NCBI GenBank assembly: GCA_003232445.1
Contig: QIJM01000124.1
Span: 1 to 18,018 of the forward strand
Reading direction: 5' to 3'
From: Paraglaciecola arctica
GTDB lineage: Bacteria > Pseudomonadota > Gammaproteobacteria > Enterobacterales > Alteromonadaceae
Length of the DNA: 18,018 bases
The notes beneath the pieces are model-generated. The model ran no database searches. It was not told where the DNA came from and saw only the letters and a list, made by a program, of their open reading frames with translations. The position numbers and the translations under genes were made by a program. This document shows, one piece after another, positions 8,187-16,443 of the stretch (positions are counted from its first letter, which is position 1; each line of letters opens with the position of its first letter).

Positions 8187-9335
8187 ATGGATAAATATAA
8201 CGTTCCTTTTAACAAACCTTTTATCACGGGTAAAGAGCTGGACTATATTGCAGATAGTGTTGTGCAAGGTCATATTAGTGGCAATGGTCTGTATACTAAA
8301 AAGTGTGAGTCATTTTTAGAAAAGTACACAAACTGTGATAGAGTTTTGATGACTAACTCATGCACAGCGGCTTTAGAGATGGCTTGCATGTTAATTGACC
8401 TGAAACCAGGTGATGAAGTGATAATGCCCTCATTTACTTTTGTTTCTACCGCTAATGCAGTGGCCTTGAGAGGAGCGACGCCCGTATTTTGTGACATCGA
8501 CAGCAGGACCTTTAATCTTGATGAAGCTTGTCTAAGTAGTTGTCTAAGTGATAAAACAAAAGCAATTATCGTAGTTCATTACGCAGGACAGAGCTGTGCT
8601 ATGGAGCCAATCATGCGTTTTTCTAAAAAAAATAACTTATATGTTATTGAAGATGCGGCCCAAAGTGTTGGCTCTTACTACCAAGGTCAGCATTCTGGAA
8701 CAATTGCAGATTTCGGTTGTTTTTCATTTCATGAAACAAAAAATATCATGTGTGGTGAAGGTGGTGCGTTGTTGATTAATAACCCTAAATTTATCCAGCG
8801 CGCCGAAATTATTCGCGAAAAAGGGACCAACCGTGAATCTTTTTTTCGTAATGAGGTAGAACTCTACACGTGGGTTGATCTAGGCTCTTCTTATGTGCCG
8901 TCAGAACTACAGATGGCATTTTTATATGCACAACTAGAAAACTTAAGCCAAGTTATAAAACAACGAAAAATAATCTTTGAGTATTATAAAAAACATCTCA
9001 GTAAGCTTGAGACTAAAGGCTTTATAACATTACCTGAAATCCAATCTGACAACAAACCTAATTATCATTTATTTGCCATACTTTGCAGAAATATTGAAGA
9101 ACGAAACGAGCTTATTGACTATTTGAAAGACAATGGAATTAGCGCTGTATTTCACTATATTTCATTACATTCGTCCCCTGCAGGCAAGGCTTTTGGTCGT
9201 GTAGACGATGCAGGTCTTCCCGTAACCGATAATGTCAGCGAGTGCCTTCTACGGTTGCCTGTTTACTATGAAATCTCTGTTGATATACAAAAATATGTTG
9301 TTAAACATATTTTTGATTTTTATCAGGGCCGATAA
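8187..9335 (+). CDS. wecE: dTDP-4-amino-4,6-dideoxygalactose transaminase, WecE-like
   Basis: PLP-dependent DegT/DnrJ/EryC1 aminotransferase. The sequence closely follows E. coli WecE (RffA): GDEVIMPSFTFVSTANA, VVHYAGQSCAM, VIEDAAQSVGSYY, FGCFSFHETKN, AEIIREKGTNR, VDLGSSYVPSEL and, near the end, SAVFHYISLHSSPAGKAFG. Lys185 in SFHETKN should carry the PLP. The length of 382 is normal. WecE converts dTDP-4-keto-6-deoxyglucose plus glutamate into dTDP-Fuc4N in the cytosol. No rmlA or rmlB is present here, so the substrate must come from elsewhere. AAGTAGG (8175-8181) is a good ribosome site. It is first in the AT-rich block and separated from the next gene by 133 bases. The exact sugar epimer could differ from Fuc4N, but overall similarity argues for WecE rather than ArnB or PseC. 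Confidence 0.88.
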   Translation: MDKYNVPFNKPFITGKELDYIADSVVQGHISGNGLYTKKCESFLEKYTNCDRVLMTNSCTAALEMACMLIDLKPGDEVIMPSFTFVSTANAVALRGATPVFCDIDSRTFNLDEACLSSCLSDKTKAIIVVHYAGQSCAMEPIMRFSKKNNLYVIEDAAQSVGSYYQGQHSGTIADFGCFSFHETKNIMCGEGGALLINNPKFIQRAEIIREKGTNRESFFRNEVELYTWVDLGSSYVPSELQMAFLYAQLENLSQVIKQRKIIFEYYKKHLSKLETKGFITLPEIQSDNKPNYHLFAILCRNIEERNELIDYLKDNGISAVFHYISLHSSPAGKAFGRVDDAGLPVTDNVSECLLRLPVYYEISVDIQKYVVKHIFDFYQGR

Positions 9336-9468
9336 TACAGCAAGCATGCGCATTGCACACACCGTTGAGAGCATGCTCTTTAAGAAATGGCATTCAAGCT
9401 TCAAAGACCACCGCTTAGAAGGCTACTTAATAAAACTATTCATGATATAATTTTATTACTATTGATGA

Positions 9469-10440
9469 ATGCCAGTAATGGCTAATAGCCTTATGAATCC
9501 CACACATATTTCTGTCATTATTCCTGTATACGGCTGTTGTAATAACTTGAAATTGCTGTGTGAACGCTTAGTAAAAACGTTAAATCATTTAAGCCAGGAA
9601 TATGAAATCATCATGATAAATGATGCTAGCCCAGATAATTCATGGGGAATGATTCACTCTATTGCTCAACATAACCCAAGAATTAAAGGCCTTAATCTTT
9701 CTCGCAATTTTGGCCAACACCATGCTATAACCGCCGGTCTTGATTTTGCGAATGGTGATTGGGTTGTGGTCATGGACTGTGATCTTCAGGATCCACCTGA
9801 AGAGATCATTAAACTCTACAATAAAGCACAGGAAGGATACGATATCGTATTTGGACGAAGGGTACTAAGAAAAGACTCTTTTCTTAAAAAGCTAGGCTCC
9901 AAAGTTTATTTCAAGATACTAAATTATTTCACCGAGAGCAATGTCGATAATAGAATTGCAAACTTTAGCATCATTTCTTCAGGCGTTTTAAATCAGTTAA
10001 GAAAGCTTAAAGAACAAAATCGATCATATCCTCTATTTATTAACTGGTTAGGGTTTGAGAAAACAGTTATTGATATTGAGCATGATGCCAGAGAAAGCGG
10101 CAATAGCTCCTATACCCTAAAAAAACTTATTACTCTTGCCATTGACAACATAATTTCCCAATCAAATAAACCACTCAGGCTATCTATAAAATTTGGATTT
10201 TTACTGGCATTTGCATCATTGAGTTACTCTATTTTTCTTGTGACGCGTTATTTTGTGCAAGGTACTCCAGTTGAAGGCTGGACATCAGTCATTGTTTCAA
10301 TCTATTTTATTGGGGGATTGTTATTTGCCAATATGGGTGTTTTAGGTCTATATATAGGTAAGGTATTCGACCAAGCGAAAAACAGACCTCTTTACATAAT
10401 CGGTCAGACAATTAATATTGAGGATAAACATAGTGGCTAA
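9469..10440 (+). CDS. Polyprenyl-phosphate glycosyltransferase, ArnC/GtrB/DPM1-like GT2
   Basis: Family 2 glycosyltransferase of the group that moves a sugar from a nucleotide carrier to undecaprenyl phosphate at the inner face of the membrane. The GT-A domain starts at ISVIIPVYG, with MINDASPDNSW, the conserved LSRNFGQHHAITAGLDFA, and VVVMDCDLQDPPE with the DxD-type Asp103/Asp105. HDARESGNSSYTLKKL is the usual post-catalytic segment. Two C-terminal membrane helices (about 242-262 and 276-299) anchor it, as in GtrB and ArnC. The start is uncertain: ATGs at 9469, 9478 and 9493 are all in frame and none has a strong ribosome site. In context the donor is likely the WecE product or a modified form. 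Confidence 0.85.
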   Translation: MPVMANSLMNPTHISVIIPVYGCCNNLKLLCERLVKTLNHLSQEYEIIMINDASPDNSWGMIHSIAQHNPRIKGLNLSRNFGQHHAITAGLDFANGDWVVVMDCDLQDPPEEIIKLYNKAQEGYDIVFGRRVLRKDSFLKKLGSKVYFKILNYFTESNVDNRIANFSIISSGVLNQLRKLKEQNRSYPLFINWLGFEKTVIDIEHDARESGNSSYTLKKLITLAIDNIISQSNKPLRLSIKFGFLLAFASLSYSIFLVTRYFVQGTPVEGWTSVIVSIYFIGGLLFANMGVLGLYIGKVFDQAKNRPLYIIGQTINIEDKHSG

Positions 10441-10672
10441 TGCTGATAAGGTTATTGATGTCTTTACCAGTGTCTTGGAAGTGGGTAGAGATATAGTAAA
10501 TGATGAATTACAGTACAATACAATTGAACAATGGGATTCCTTGGCGCACATGCGATTAGTTGCACAGCTAGAATATGTGTTTGATATCATGCTGGATACT
10601 GACGACATTATTGATATGAGCTCAGTGTTGAAAGCAAAAGAAATTTTAAATAAATATGGCGTTAAGTTCTAA
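10433..10672 (+). CDS. Acyl carrier protein
   Basis: Small acidic four-helix carrier of 79 residues. The 4'-phosphopantetheine attachment site is Ser36 in QWDSLAHMRL, matching the DSL motif of ACPs. The GTG at 10433 is the likely start, because TGAGGA lies eight bases upstream. It overlaps the glycosyltransferase stop by eight bases, indicating coupled translation. A TTG at 10418 would add five residues but has no comparable site. It is distinct from housekeeping AcpP in both sequence and context. It probably carries the acyl group handled by the neighbouring reductase, ligase or LuxE/LuxC. Confidence 0.88.
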   Translation: MANADKVIDVFTSVLEVGRDIVNDELQYNTIEQWDSLAHMRLVAQLEYVFDIMLDTDDIIDMSSVLKAKEILNKYGVKF

Positions 10673-10674
10673 CA

Positions 10675-11415
10675 ATGCTTGCAGGTAAAACAACTTTAAT
10701 TACAGGTGCTACTGGTGGCATTGGTAAAGCTATTGCAGCTACCTTCGCTGACAATAATGCTCACTTGATATTACAGTCTCGCGATGAAAAAAAACTTGAA
10801 GACTTAAAGCAAAATTTAAAAAATTCATACCACTGTAAGATTTCCACTGTTATATTTGATGTCACTAAAAAAGAAGAAATCAAGCAAGCTTTTCGTAATC
10901 TATATAAGGAAATCCATAGCATTGATGTGTTAGTAAATAATGCTGGGATTATGCAAGCTGCACTATTTGGCATGATCTCCAGTGACATGGTGGAAAATGT
11001 ATATAAAACAAATGTGTTTAGCCTTTATGAAATATCACAATACTGTAGCAGAAAAATGGGAAGGGATAGTCCCGGTAGCATTATTAATATTTCATCAATC
11101 ATGGGAACAAATGGAGCACCGGGTCAGTCGGTGTACAGCGGAAGTAAAGCTGCTTTAATTGGTATTACTAAATCAATGGCAAAAGAATTGGCAGCAAGTA
11201 ATATCCGGGTTAATGCGATTTCTCCTGGTTTCATTAATACCAACATGACAAACCAGCTTACTGCTAAAGAGCGCAAATCATTTGTTGATACCATAAAGAT
11301 GGGCAGGGTTGGAAGTGCAGAAGATGTGGCTAACGCAGCACTGTTTTTAGCATCTGATCTGGCATCATACATTACCGGGCAAAATATTGGTGTTGATGGT
11401 GGTATGCTAATCTAA
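10675..11415 (+). CDS. FabG-like short-chain dehydrogenase/reductase
   Basis: Classical SDR of 246 residues with the dinucleotide motif TGATGGIGKA (Gly11, Gly15, Gly17), NNAG at 88-91, and the catalytic set Ser141, Tyr154 and Lys158 in YSGSK. The C-terminus ITGQNIGVDGGMLI is typical of FabG-type 3-oxoacyl-ACP reductases. Its position two bases after the ACP gene fits reduction of a 3-oxoacyl-ACP to a 3-hydroxyacyl-ACP. No ketosynthase is nearby, so the 3-oxoacyl group would have to come from general fatty acid synthesis. The enzyme might instead act on a sugar or on another acid. Confidence 0.85.
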   Translation: MLAGKTTLITGATGGIGKAIAATFADNNAHLILQSRDEKKLEDLKQNLKNSYHCKISTVIFDVTKKEEIKQAFRNLYKEIHSIDVLVNNAGIMQAALFGMISSDMVENVYKTNVFSLYEISQYCSRKMGRDSPGSIINISSIMGTNGAPGQSVYSGSKAALIGITKSMAKELAASNIRVNAISPGFINTNMTNQLTAKERKSFVDTIKMGRVGSAEDVANAALFLASDLASYITGQNIGVDGGMLI

Positions 11416-12816
11416 ATGTTTCCTTATAACCTTTCTCGATATTCAAATAAAACATGCCTGATTACTGAAAATAAAGTATATACATATTCTGAAACGGATA
11501 TGATCTGTCAGGACATTGAATGCCAATTACCTTCAGGTAAGAAGCTTATTGTTGTAGAAGCAACCACAAACGTTGAAACTATTTTTATTTATCTTAGCCT
11601 TCTAAGATCAGACCATGTTTTCATAATGGCCTCCACTGCTAACAAGCAGGCCACAAAAAATATAATCAAAGAGTATCGGCCAAATTATATCTGGCAAAAA
11701 AAAGACACCTCTTACAGTTATGAATTTTCCATAGGTGATTATGGCTTGCTAAAAATCAACCCAGAACCAATGAGTCTTAACTCCAATTTATGTCTTATGT
11801 TATCGACTTCGGGTTCTACCGGGTCCTCTAAAATGGTACGCCTTTCAAAGAAGGCCATATTTTTCAATTGTGCTTCAATAGAAGAATATTTGCACATTAA
11901 AAGTGAAGATGTCACGATCACCAATCTGCCGTTATCGTATTCTTATGGGTTATCTATAATAAATACGCACATAAACAAAGGCGCAAGCATCATCGTGTCT
12001 CGTTTAACAGTTATACAGCGAGAGTTTTGGAGTCTTTGCGCTAAATACAAATTGTCCAGTTTAAATTGTGTTCCTTATTCTTATGAAATGTTAAAGAGAG
12101 TTGGGTTTATGAAAATGGATATCCCAAGTCTTAAAGTATTAACTCAGGCAGGTGGGAAATTACATTCTAAGCTTGCTCAAGAATACGCGCTCTGGGCAAG
12201 CGATAATAATGTTAAGCTTTATATTATGTATGGGCAGACTGAAGCAACAGCAAGAATATCATATTTAGCACCTGATGAAATTTTGGAAAGAATATCTAGT
12301 ATTGGTTGTGCCATACCGGGCGGCAAGCTTCATCTACAGGATCTAATTAATGGGGAATTAATTGAAGGGCATGATATAGCTGGCGAGTTAGTCTATTCCG
12401 GTAACAATGTAATGCTAGGGTATGCTACTTGTACAGAGGATCTCGCAAAAGGCGACGAATTAGAAAATGTGCTTCACACTGGGGATATAGCTTATAGAGA
12501 TAAACATGGTTTTTATTATATTACAGGTCGTTTAAAAAGAATGCTAAAAATCTATGGTAATAGATATAACCTAGATGATATTGAGCACCACCTAAAAGGT
12601 CAGCAGCTTGACGCTATATGTACGGGAACAGATGACAATTTAATTATTGTAAGTAAAACCAAAAGCTTACTTGAAGATATAAAAACAAACGTATCACTTT
12701 TTTTAAATATACCTAAAAGCCTGATAAAAACCGCGCATGTTGATACATACCATATATCTGAAGCTGGTAAAATCCAATACAATAAGATTCTAATGGATTT
12801 AGATGAACTTAAGTAA
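11416..12816 (+). CDS. AMP-forming acid ligase (ANL superfamily)
   Basis: Adenylating enzyme that activates a carboxylic acid with ATP and passes it to CoA or a carrier protein. Core motifs are present: STSGSTGSSK at 130-139 (ATP loop), YGQTEA at 272-277, TGD at 355-357, the hinge GRLKRMLKIYGNR at 371-383, and the catalytic Lys452 in EAGKIQYNK. At 466 residues it is shorter than typical 500-550 residue ligases, with a compact N-terminal part. It directly abuts the reductase gene (stop TAA, then ATG) and overlaps luxE by 14 bases. The adjacent ACP makes acyl-ACP ligation the most likely reaction. The substrate acid, whether a fatty, hydroxy or amino acid, is not readable here. Confidence 0.85.
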   Translation: MFPYNLSRYSNKTCLITENKVYTYSETDMICQDIECQLPSGKKLIVVEATTNVETIFIYLSLLRSDHVFIMASTANKQATKNIIKEYRPNYIWQKKDTSYSYEFSIGDYGLLKINPEPMSLNSNLCLMLSTSGSTGSSKMVRLSKKAIFFNCASIEEYLHIKSEDVTITNLPLSYSYGLSIINTHINKGASIIVSRLTVIQREFWSLCAKYKLSSLNCVPYSYEMLKRVGFMKMDIPSLKVLTQAGGKLHSKLAQEYALWASDNNVKLYIMYGQTEATARISYLAPDEILERISSIGCAIPGGKLHLQDLINGELIEGHDIAGELVYSGNNVMLGYATCTEDLAKGDELENVLHTGDIAYRDKHGFYYITGRLKRMLKIYGNRYNLDDIEHHLKGQQLDAICTGTDDNLIIVSKTKSLLEDIKTNVSLFLNIPKSLIKTAHVDTYHISEAGKIQYNKILMDLDELK

Positions 12817-13894
12817 TCACATAAATATAGCGCCATTTTCGTTAGAACGGAAAGATAAAAGACATTTTTTGATTTCCGAACTAAATGAATTAATGATTTT
12901 TCACCAAAATAATTCGCGGGAATATTACAATATTTTAAAGTCATACGGAATTTTGGATAAAAAGTACAATAAGTTAGAAGATTTTCCATATTTACCGGTT
13001 AGGATTTTTAAAGATTATGAACTAAAGAGTTGTAATGATGCGGATATAATTAAAACACTTACATCGTCAGGGACAACATCGCAAAAAGTATCGAAAATTT
13101 ATATAGATAAGGAAACCTCGAGTCTACAAACGAAAGTATTGGTCAAAATAACACAGGACTTTTTAGGCAAGAAAAGATTACCTATGCTTATTATTGATAC
13201 AGAATCCGTGTTCAAAAACCCAAAGGAATTCTCTGCAAGAGGCGCAGGAATTATGGGTTTATCAACATTTGGTCGAGATCATACCTATGCGCTAAATCAT
13301 GACATGAGCATAAATTTTGATGCAATCACTGATTTTTTAAACAAATACAGAAATGAAAAAGTGTTTATTTTTGGATTTACTTATATGATATGGAAGTATT
13401 TTTACACGCCATTGAAGGATAGCAGAATCAAGTTTGATCTTTCAGCAGCGATTTTAATGCACAGTGGCGGCTGGAAAAAACTAATTCATGAATCTGTCGA
13501 CAATAGAACATTTAAAGATAAGTTTAAGAAACTCTTCAATCTTGAGCATATTCATAATTTTTATGGCATGGTTGAGCAGGTGGGCTCAATATATATCGAA
13601 TGCGAACAAGATCATCTACATGCGTCAATATTTTCTGATATTATCATAAGAGACACCATGAGTTTGCAGCCATTAAATCATTTACACGAAGGCCTGGTAG
13701 AAACGGTTTCTGTTTTACCAAAAAGCTACCCCGGTCACTCATTGCTGACAGAAGATTTAGGAACGATATTGGGCGAAGATGACTGCCCTTGCGGTAGAAA
13801 GGGAAAGTATTTTACTATAAGTGGTCGTTTACCACAGGCTGAAATTAGAGGCTGTAGTGATGTTTATGAATTTATTCAAACGCCAAACCGATGA
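12803..13894 (+). CDS. LuxE-like acyl-protein synthetase
   Basis: Matches the LuxE/PaaK-related family: the motif TSSGTTSQK (87-95) resembles the adenylate-forming loop, HSGGWKK and FYGMVEQ resemble the later nucleotide-binding region, and DCPCGRKGKYFTISGRLPQAEIRGCSD forms the end. In luminous bacteria LuxE adenylates a fatty acid, takes the acyl group on a cysteine near its C-terminus and passes it to LuxC. Cys351 here, 12 residues from the end, is in the matching place (Vibrio LuxE uses Cys364 of about 378). The length of 363 is normal. It overlaps the ligase by 14 bases and luxC by four (ATGA), so stoichiometric production with LuxC is likely. No luxA, luxB or luxD is nearby. Confidence 0.85.
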   Translation: MNLSNHINIAPFSLERKDKRHFLISELNELMIFHQNNSREYYNILKSYGILDKKYNKLEDFPYLPVRIFKDYELKSCNDADIIKTLTSSGTTSQKVSKIYIDKETSSLQTKVLVKITQDFLGKKRLPMLIIDTESVFKNPKEFSARGAGIMGLSTFGRDHTYALNHDMSINFDAITDFLNKYRNEKVFIFGFTYMIWKYFYTPLKDSRIKFDLSAAILMHSGGWKKLIHESVDNRTFKDKFKKLFNLEHIHNFYGMVEQVGSIYIECEQDHLHASIFSDIIIRDTMSLQPLNHLHEGLVETVSVLPKSYPGHSLLTEDLGTILGEDDCPCGRKGKYFTISGRLPQAEIRGCSDVYEFIQTPNR

Positions 13895-15099
13895 ATATTA
13901 TTTCACCTCAAGGCCTTAAAATAATAGACGACATTGATGTCAGAAACACAGGTCTGGCGCCCTTTTCAAATGTTTTGGTCGAGTTTGTTAATGATGTATC
14001 ACAGGAAATTTTGAATGACACTGGGGCTCAATCATTTCCTGAGATGGTAACACTGGCCTTTTGGATGCGCAGAGGACATATTAATCAGTTACAAGATATG
14101 TTTTTTCAACAAAATAAAGATAAGTTGCTATTTCCTAGAGGTGTTGTTTTTCACCTGCCGCCTTCGAATGTAGACACTATTTTTGTCTACTCATGGTTTT
14201 TGTCTCTTTTAGTAGGCAATTGCAATATATTGAGAATATCAGATAACTGTAATCACCAAGTTTTGTATTTGTTAAGTATCATATCTACTGTATTGGCTAA
14301 AAATAAATACGCTATCATACAATCAAGTAACTTCATCATTCAATACGCCCATAACAGTGACATCACAAAAAAACTTTCATTGCTGGCAGATATACGAGTT
14401 ATTTGGGGAGGAGATAAGACGATTGAAAAAATACGTGAATTTCCTATTAAAGCAACTGCCACTGAATTAACCTTTGCAGATAAATTTTCTTTTGCACTCA
14501 TTAAATCATCTGCACTCATAGATAATGATGAAATTGATAAATTTATAACATCATTTTATAATGATGCATTTTGGTTTGGGCAGATGGCCTGTTCTTCAAT
14601 TAGATTAATCGTCTGGGTAGGGACCGCTAAAGAAATATCGCGTGCACAACACATACTATGGGATAAGCTTGAAGCTCGTACTCTTAAAAACAAACCAGAT
14701 AACATCGAAGCTGCTGATATTGTAAATAAGCTTGTTGCGGAATGTTCGCTGGCAATAGAAGAGAATATTCATATAATAAAAACAAACTCTCCGTATATTA
14801 ATAGAATAAAATTGACTGATTTTAAAAACATCAATGATAACTTACATTGTGGTGCGGGTTTGTTTTATGAGCTTGAAGCGAAATCTTTACCTGCTATCTT
14901 CTCTAATATTACGAAGAAAATCCAAACTATATCTTACTACGGGTTCAATAATGAGCAACTTCAAGATGTGTTACTCGAAACACAGCCAGTTGGTATAGAT
15001 AGAATTGTTCCAATCGGAAAATCACTTGAATTTTCTCATATTTGGGATGGCTATGATTTATTTCAAAGCTTTTGTAGGCAAATAGAAATATGCAAATAA
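13891..15099 (+). CDS. LuxC-like acyl-CoA/acyl-protein reductase
   Basis: Member of the LuxC family, which is related to aldehyde dehydrogenases and reduces a thioester-bound acyl group to an aldehyde with NADPH. The candidate nucleophile is Cys234 in GQMACSSIRL, corresponding to the Q-x-CSS-type site of LuxC. The segment VFHLPPSNVDTIFVYSWFLSLLVGNCNILR matches the region around the family's PxN and GN motifs. The 402 residues are a little shorter than the 480 or so of luminous LuxC. The gene overlaps luxE by ATGA and the acetyltransferase by ten bases. The likely role is to form an aldehyde, or possibly to pass on an acyl group, for the glycan pathway. This is inference. Confidence 0.82.
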   Translation: MNIISPQGLKIIDDIDVRNTGLAPFSNVLVEFVNDVSQEILNDTGAQSFPEMVTLAFWMRRGHINQLQDMFFQQNKDKLLFPRGVVFHLPPSNVDTIFVYSWFLSLLVGNCNILRISDNCNHQVLYLLSIISTVLAKNKYAIIQSSNFIIQYAHNSDITKKLSLLADIRVIWGGDKTIEKIREFPIKATATELTFADKFSFALIKSSALIDNDEIDKFITSFYNDAFWFGQMACSSIRLIVWVGTAKEISRAQHILWDKLEARTLKNKPDNIEAADIVNKLVAECSLAIEENIHIIKTNSPYINRIKLTDFKNINDNLHCGAGLFYELEAKSLPAIFSNITKKIQTISYYGFNNEQLQDVLLETQPVGIDRIVPIGKSLEFSHIWDGYDLFQSFCRQIEICK

Positions 15100-15614
15100 G
15101 CGGTTTTGGTATTACGCTTAAACGCGTGGAAGAGCGTGATTTAGAAATGCTTCGTATATGGAGAAATAGTGCCGAGGTCAATCAATTCATGGCTTTTAGA
15201 GAACATATCACTATAAAAATGCAAAAGAAGTGGTATCGATCACTTAATATGGAAAGAAATTATTATTTCATCATCCATTATGAAAATTATCCTATTGGAC
15301 TCACTGAGATCAAAAATATTAATAACGAGTCTGGTGATCTTGGGATATTTATTGCGGATACAGAGTCACTAAAAATACCTTTAATCTCTTTTAAAGCTAT
15401 TTTCACTATTATAGACTTTGCCTTTACCACGCTAAAACTGAAAGCTTTAGAAGCCACAATATTAAGTGGAAACAATAGAGCAATTCGATTTAATCAGTCT
15501 TTTGGTTTTAAGGTACTTGATGAAAACTGTCAGTCGGAAAATAAACGATATCGATTATTAAAAAGTGACTATTTAATTGAGTCTGAACCATTAAAAAGAA
15601 TGGTACAGAGGTAA
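15090..15614 (+). CDS. GNAT-family N-acetyltransferase, PseH/RimJ-like
   Basis: Acetyl-CoA-dependent N-acyltransferase of 174 residues. The opening ITLKRVEERDLEMLRIWRNSAEVNQFM resembles RimJ-type and PseH enzymes, and GNNRAIRFNQSFGFKV matches the C-terminal GNAT motif around the acetyl-CoA pocket. PseH acetylates the 4-amino group of a nucleotide sugar, so acetylation of the 4-amino group made by the WecE-like enzyme is a natural guess. It could also use an ACP-bound acyl donor. The start overlaps luxC by ten bases. Confidence 0.75.
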   Translation: MQISGFGITLKRVEERDLEMLRIWRNSAEVNQFMAFREHITIKMQKKWYRSLNMERNYYFIIHYENYPIGLTEIKNINNESGDLGIFIADTESLKIPLISFKAIFTIIDFAFTTLKLKALEATILSGNNRAIRFNQSFGFKVLDENCQSENKRYRLLKSDYLIESEPLKRMVQR

Positions 15615-15634
15615 TACATTATGGGTTTTAAATT

Positions 15635-16432
15635 GTGAATGATAATTCGCCTGAATATAGGAAGTCTCATCTGAGTTCTGATGTGGTAAATACTTATAAA
15701 ACGATGTACCAAGGGTTTGATACAACCTTTTCAATTGTTGATCGATTTTCATATGCTCGTTGGTTAATCGAAAAGGTTGAGCTAGGTAATTACCTTAAAG
15801 AGCATTCGATGGCTTTTAAAAAAATGGATGCCCTAGATTTCGCATGTGGGACTGGAAGATTAACAGAGTTAATACAACCTTATGTAAACTCTATAACGGG
15901 TATAGATATTTCTGAAAAAATGATTCAGGTGGCTAAGGAGAAAAAAATAAAAGCTGAGTTTAATGTCCTTGACATAACGAATAACGACTATGCCCCTAGT
16001 AAGACTTATGATATTATTTTTGCGTTTAGATTTTTTTTAAGAGCTGAGGATTCTTTGCGAAAAGATGTTATGTTGGCGCTTCGTCAACATATCAATAAAA
16101 ATGGGGTATTGATTTTCAATGTTCATGACAATCCTGTGAGTTTAAACTGGCCGTTGTTTTTGTATTCAAAAATTTTTAAAAAAGAATCTCCTGTGCATTC
16201 GAATTATGACCTAGGTGTAAGGCGGTCATTTAGAGAAGCCGAAGTTAAAAACTTATTGTGCGATTGTGGGTTTGAAATTGAAAGGGTGTCAAAAATCGGT
16301 TTCGTTCCAAATTACCTATATGGCCTGCCTGTTTTGTACAAACTATTCTACATGTTAGATAAACTGATTTATAAGTACAGCCTGTTTAAAAGCTTTTCGA
16401 TTGAAAGTATTTATTATTGCAGAGCTAAGTAA
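15635..16432 (+). CDS. Class I SAM-dependent methyltransferase
   Basis: Methyltransferase with motif I DFACGTGRL at 68-76 and GIDIS (89-93) carrying the acidic residue that binds the ribose of SAM. The later segment TYDIIFAFRFFLRA matches motifs II and III. The length is 265 residues. The GTG at 15635 is the furthest upstream start, because an in-frame TAA lies at 15629-15631. Nearby ATGs are either out of frame or well inside the protein. It likely methylates the sugar or its acyl group (O- or N-methylation), but the target cannot be told from sequence. The gap of 20 bases from the acetyltransferase fits one operon. Confidence 0.8.
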   Translation: MNDNSPEYRKSHLSSDVVNTYKTMYQGFDTTFSIVDRFSYARWLIEKVELGNYLKEHSMAFKKMDALDFACGTGRLTELIQPYVNSITGIDISEKMIQVAKEKKIKAEFNVLDITNNDYAPSKTYDIIFAFRFFLRAEDSLRKDVMLALRQHINKNGVLIFNVHDNPVSLNWPLFLYSKIFKKESPVHSNYDLGVRRSFREAEVKNLLCDCGFEIERVSKIGFVPNYLYGLPVLYKLFYMLDKLIYKYSLFKSFSIESIYYCRAK

Positions 16433-16443
16433 TTTATATAAAA

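Noticed and set aside
12803..15099. A bioluminescence (lux) operon
   Set aside because: Only LuxC and LuxE relatives are present. No luciferase subunits LuxA/LuxB or thioesterase LuxD occur in the window, and the neighbours are glycan genes.
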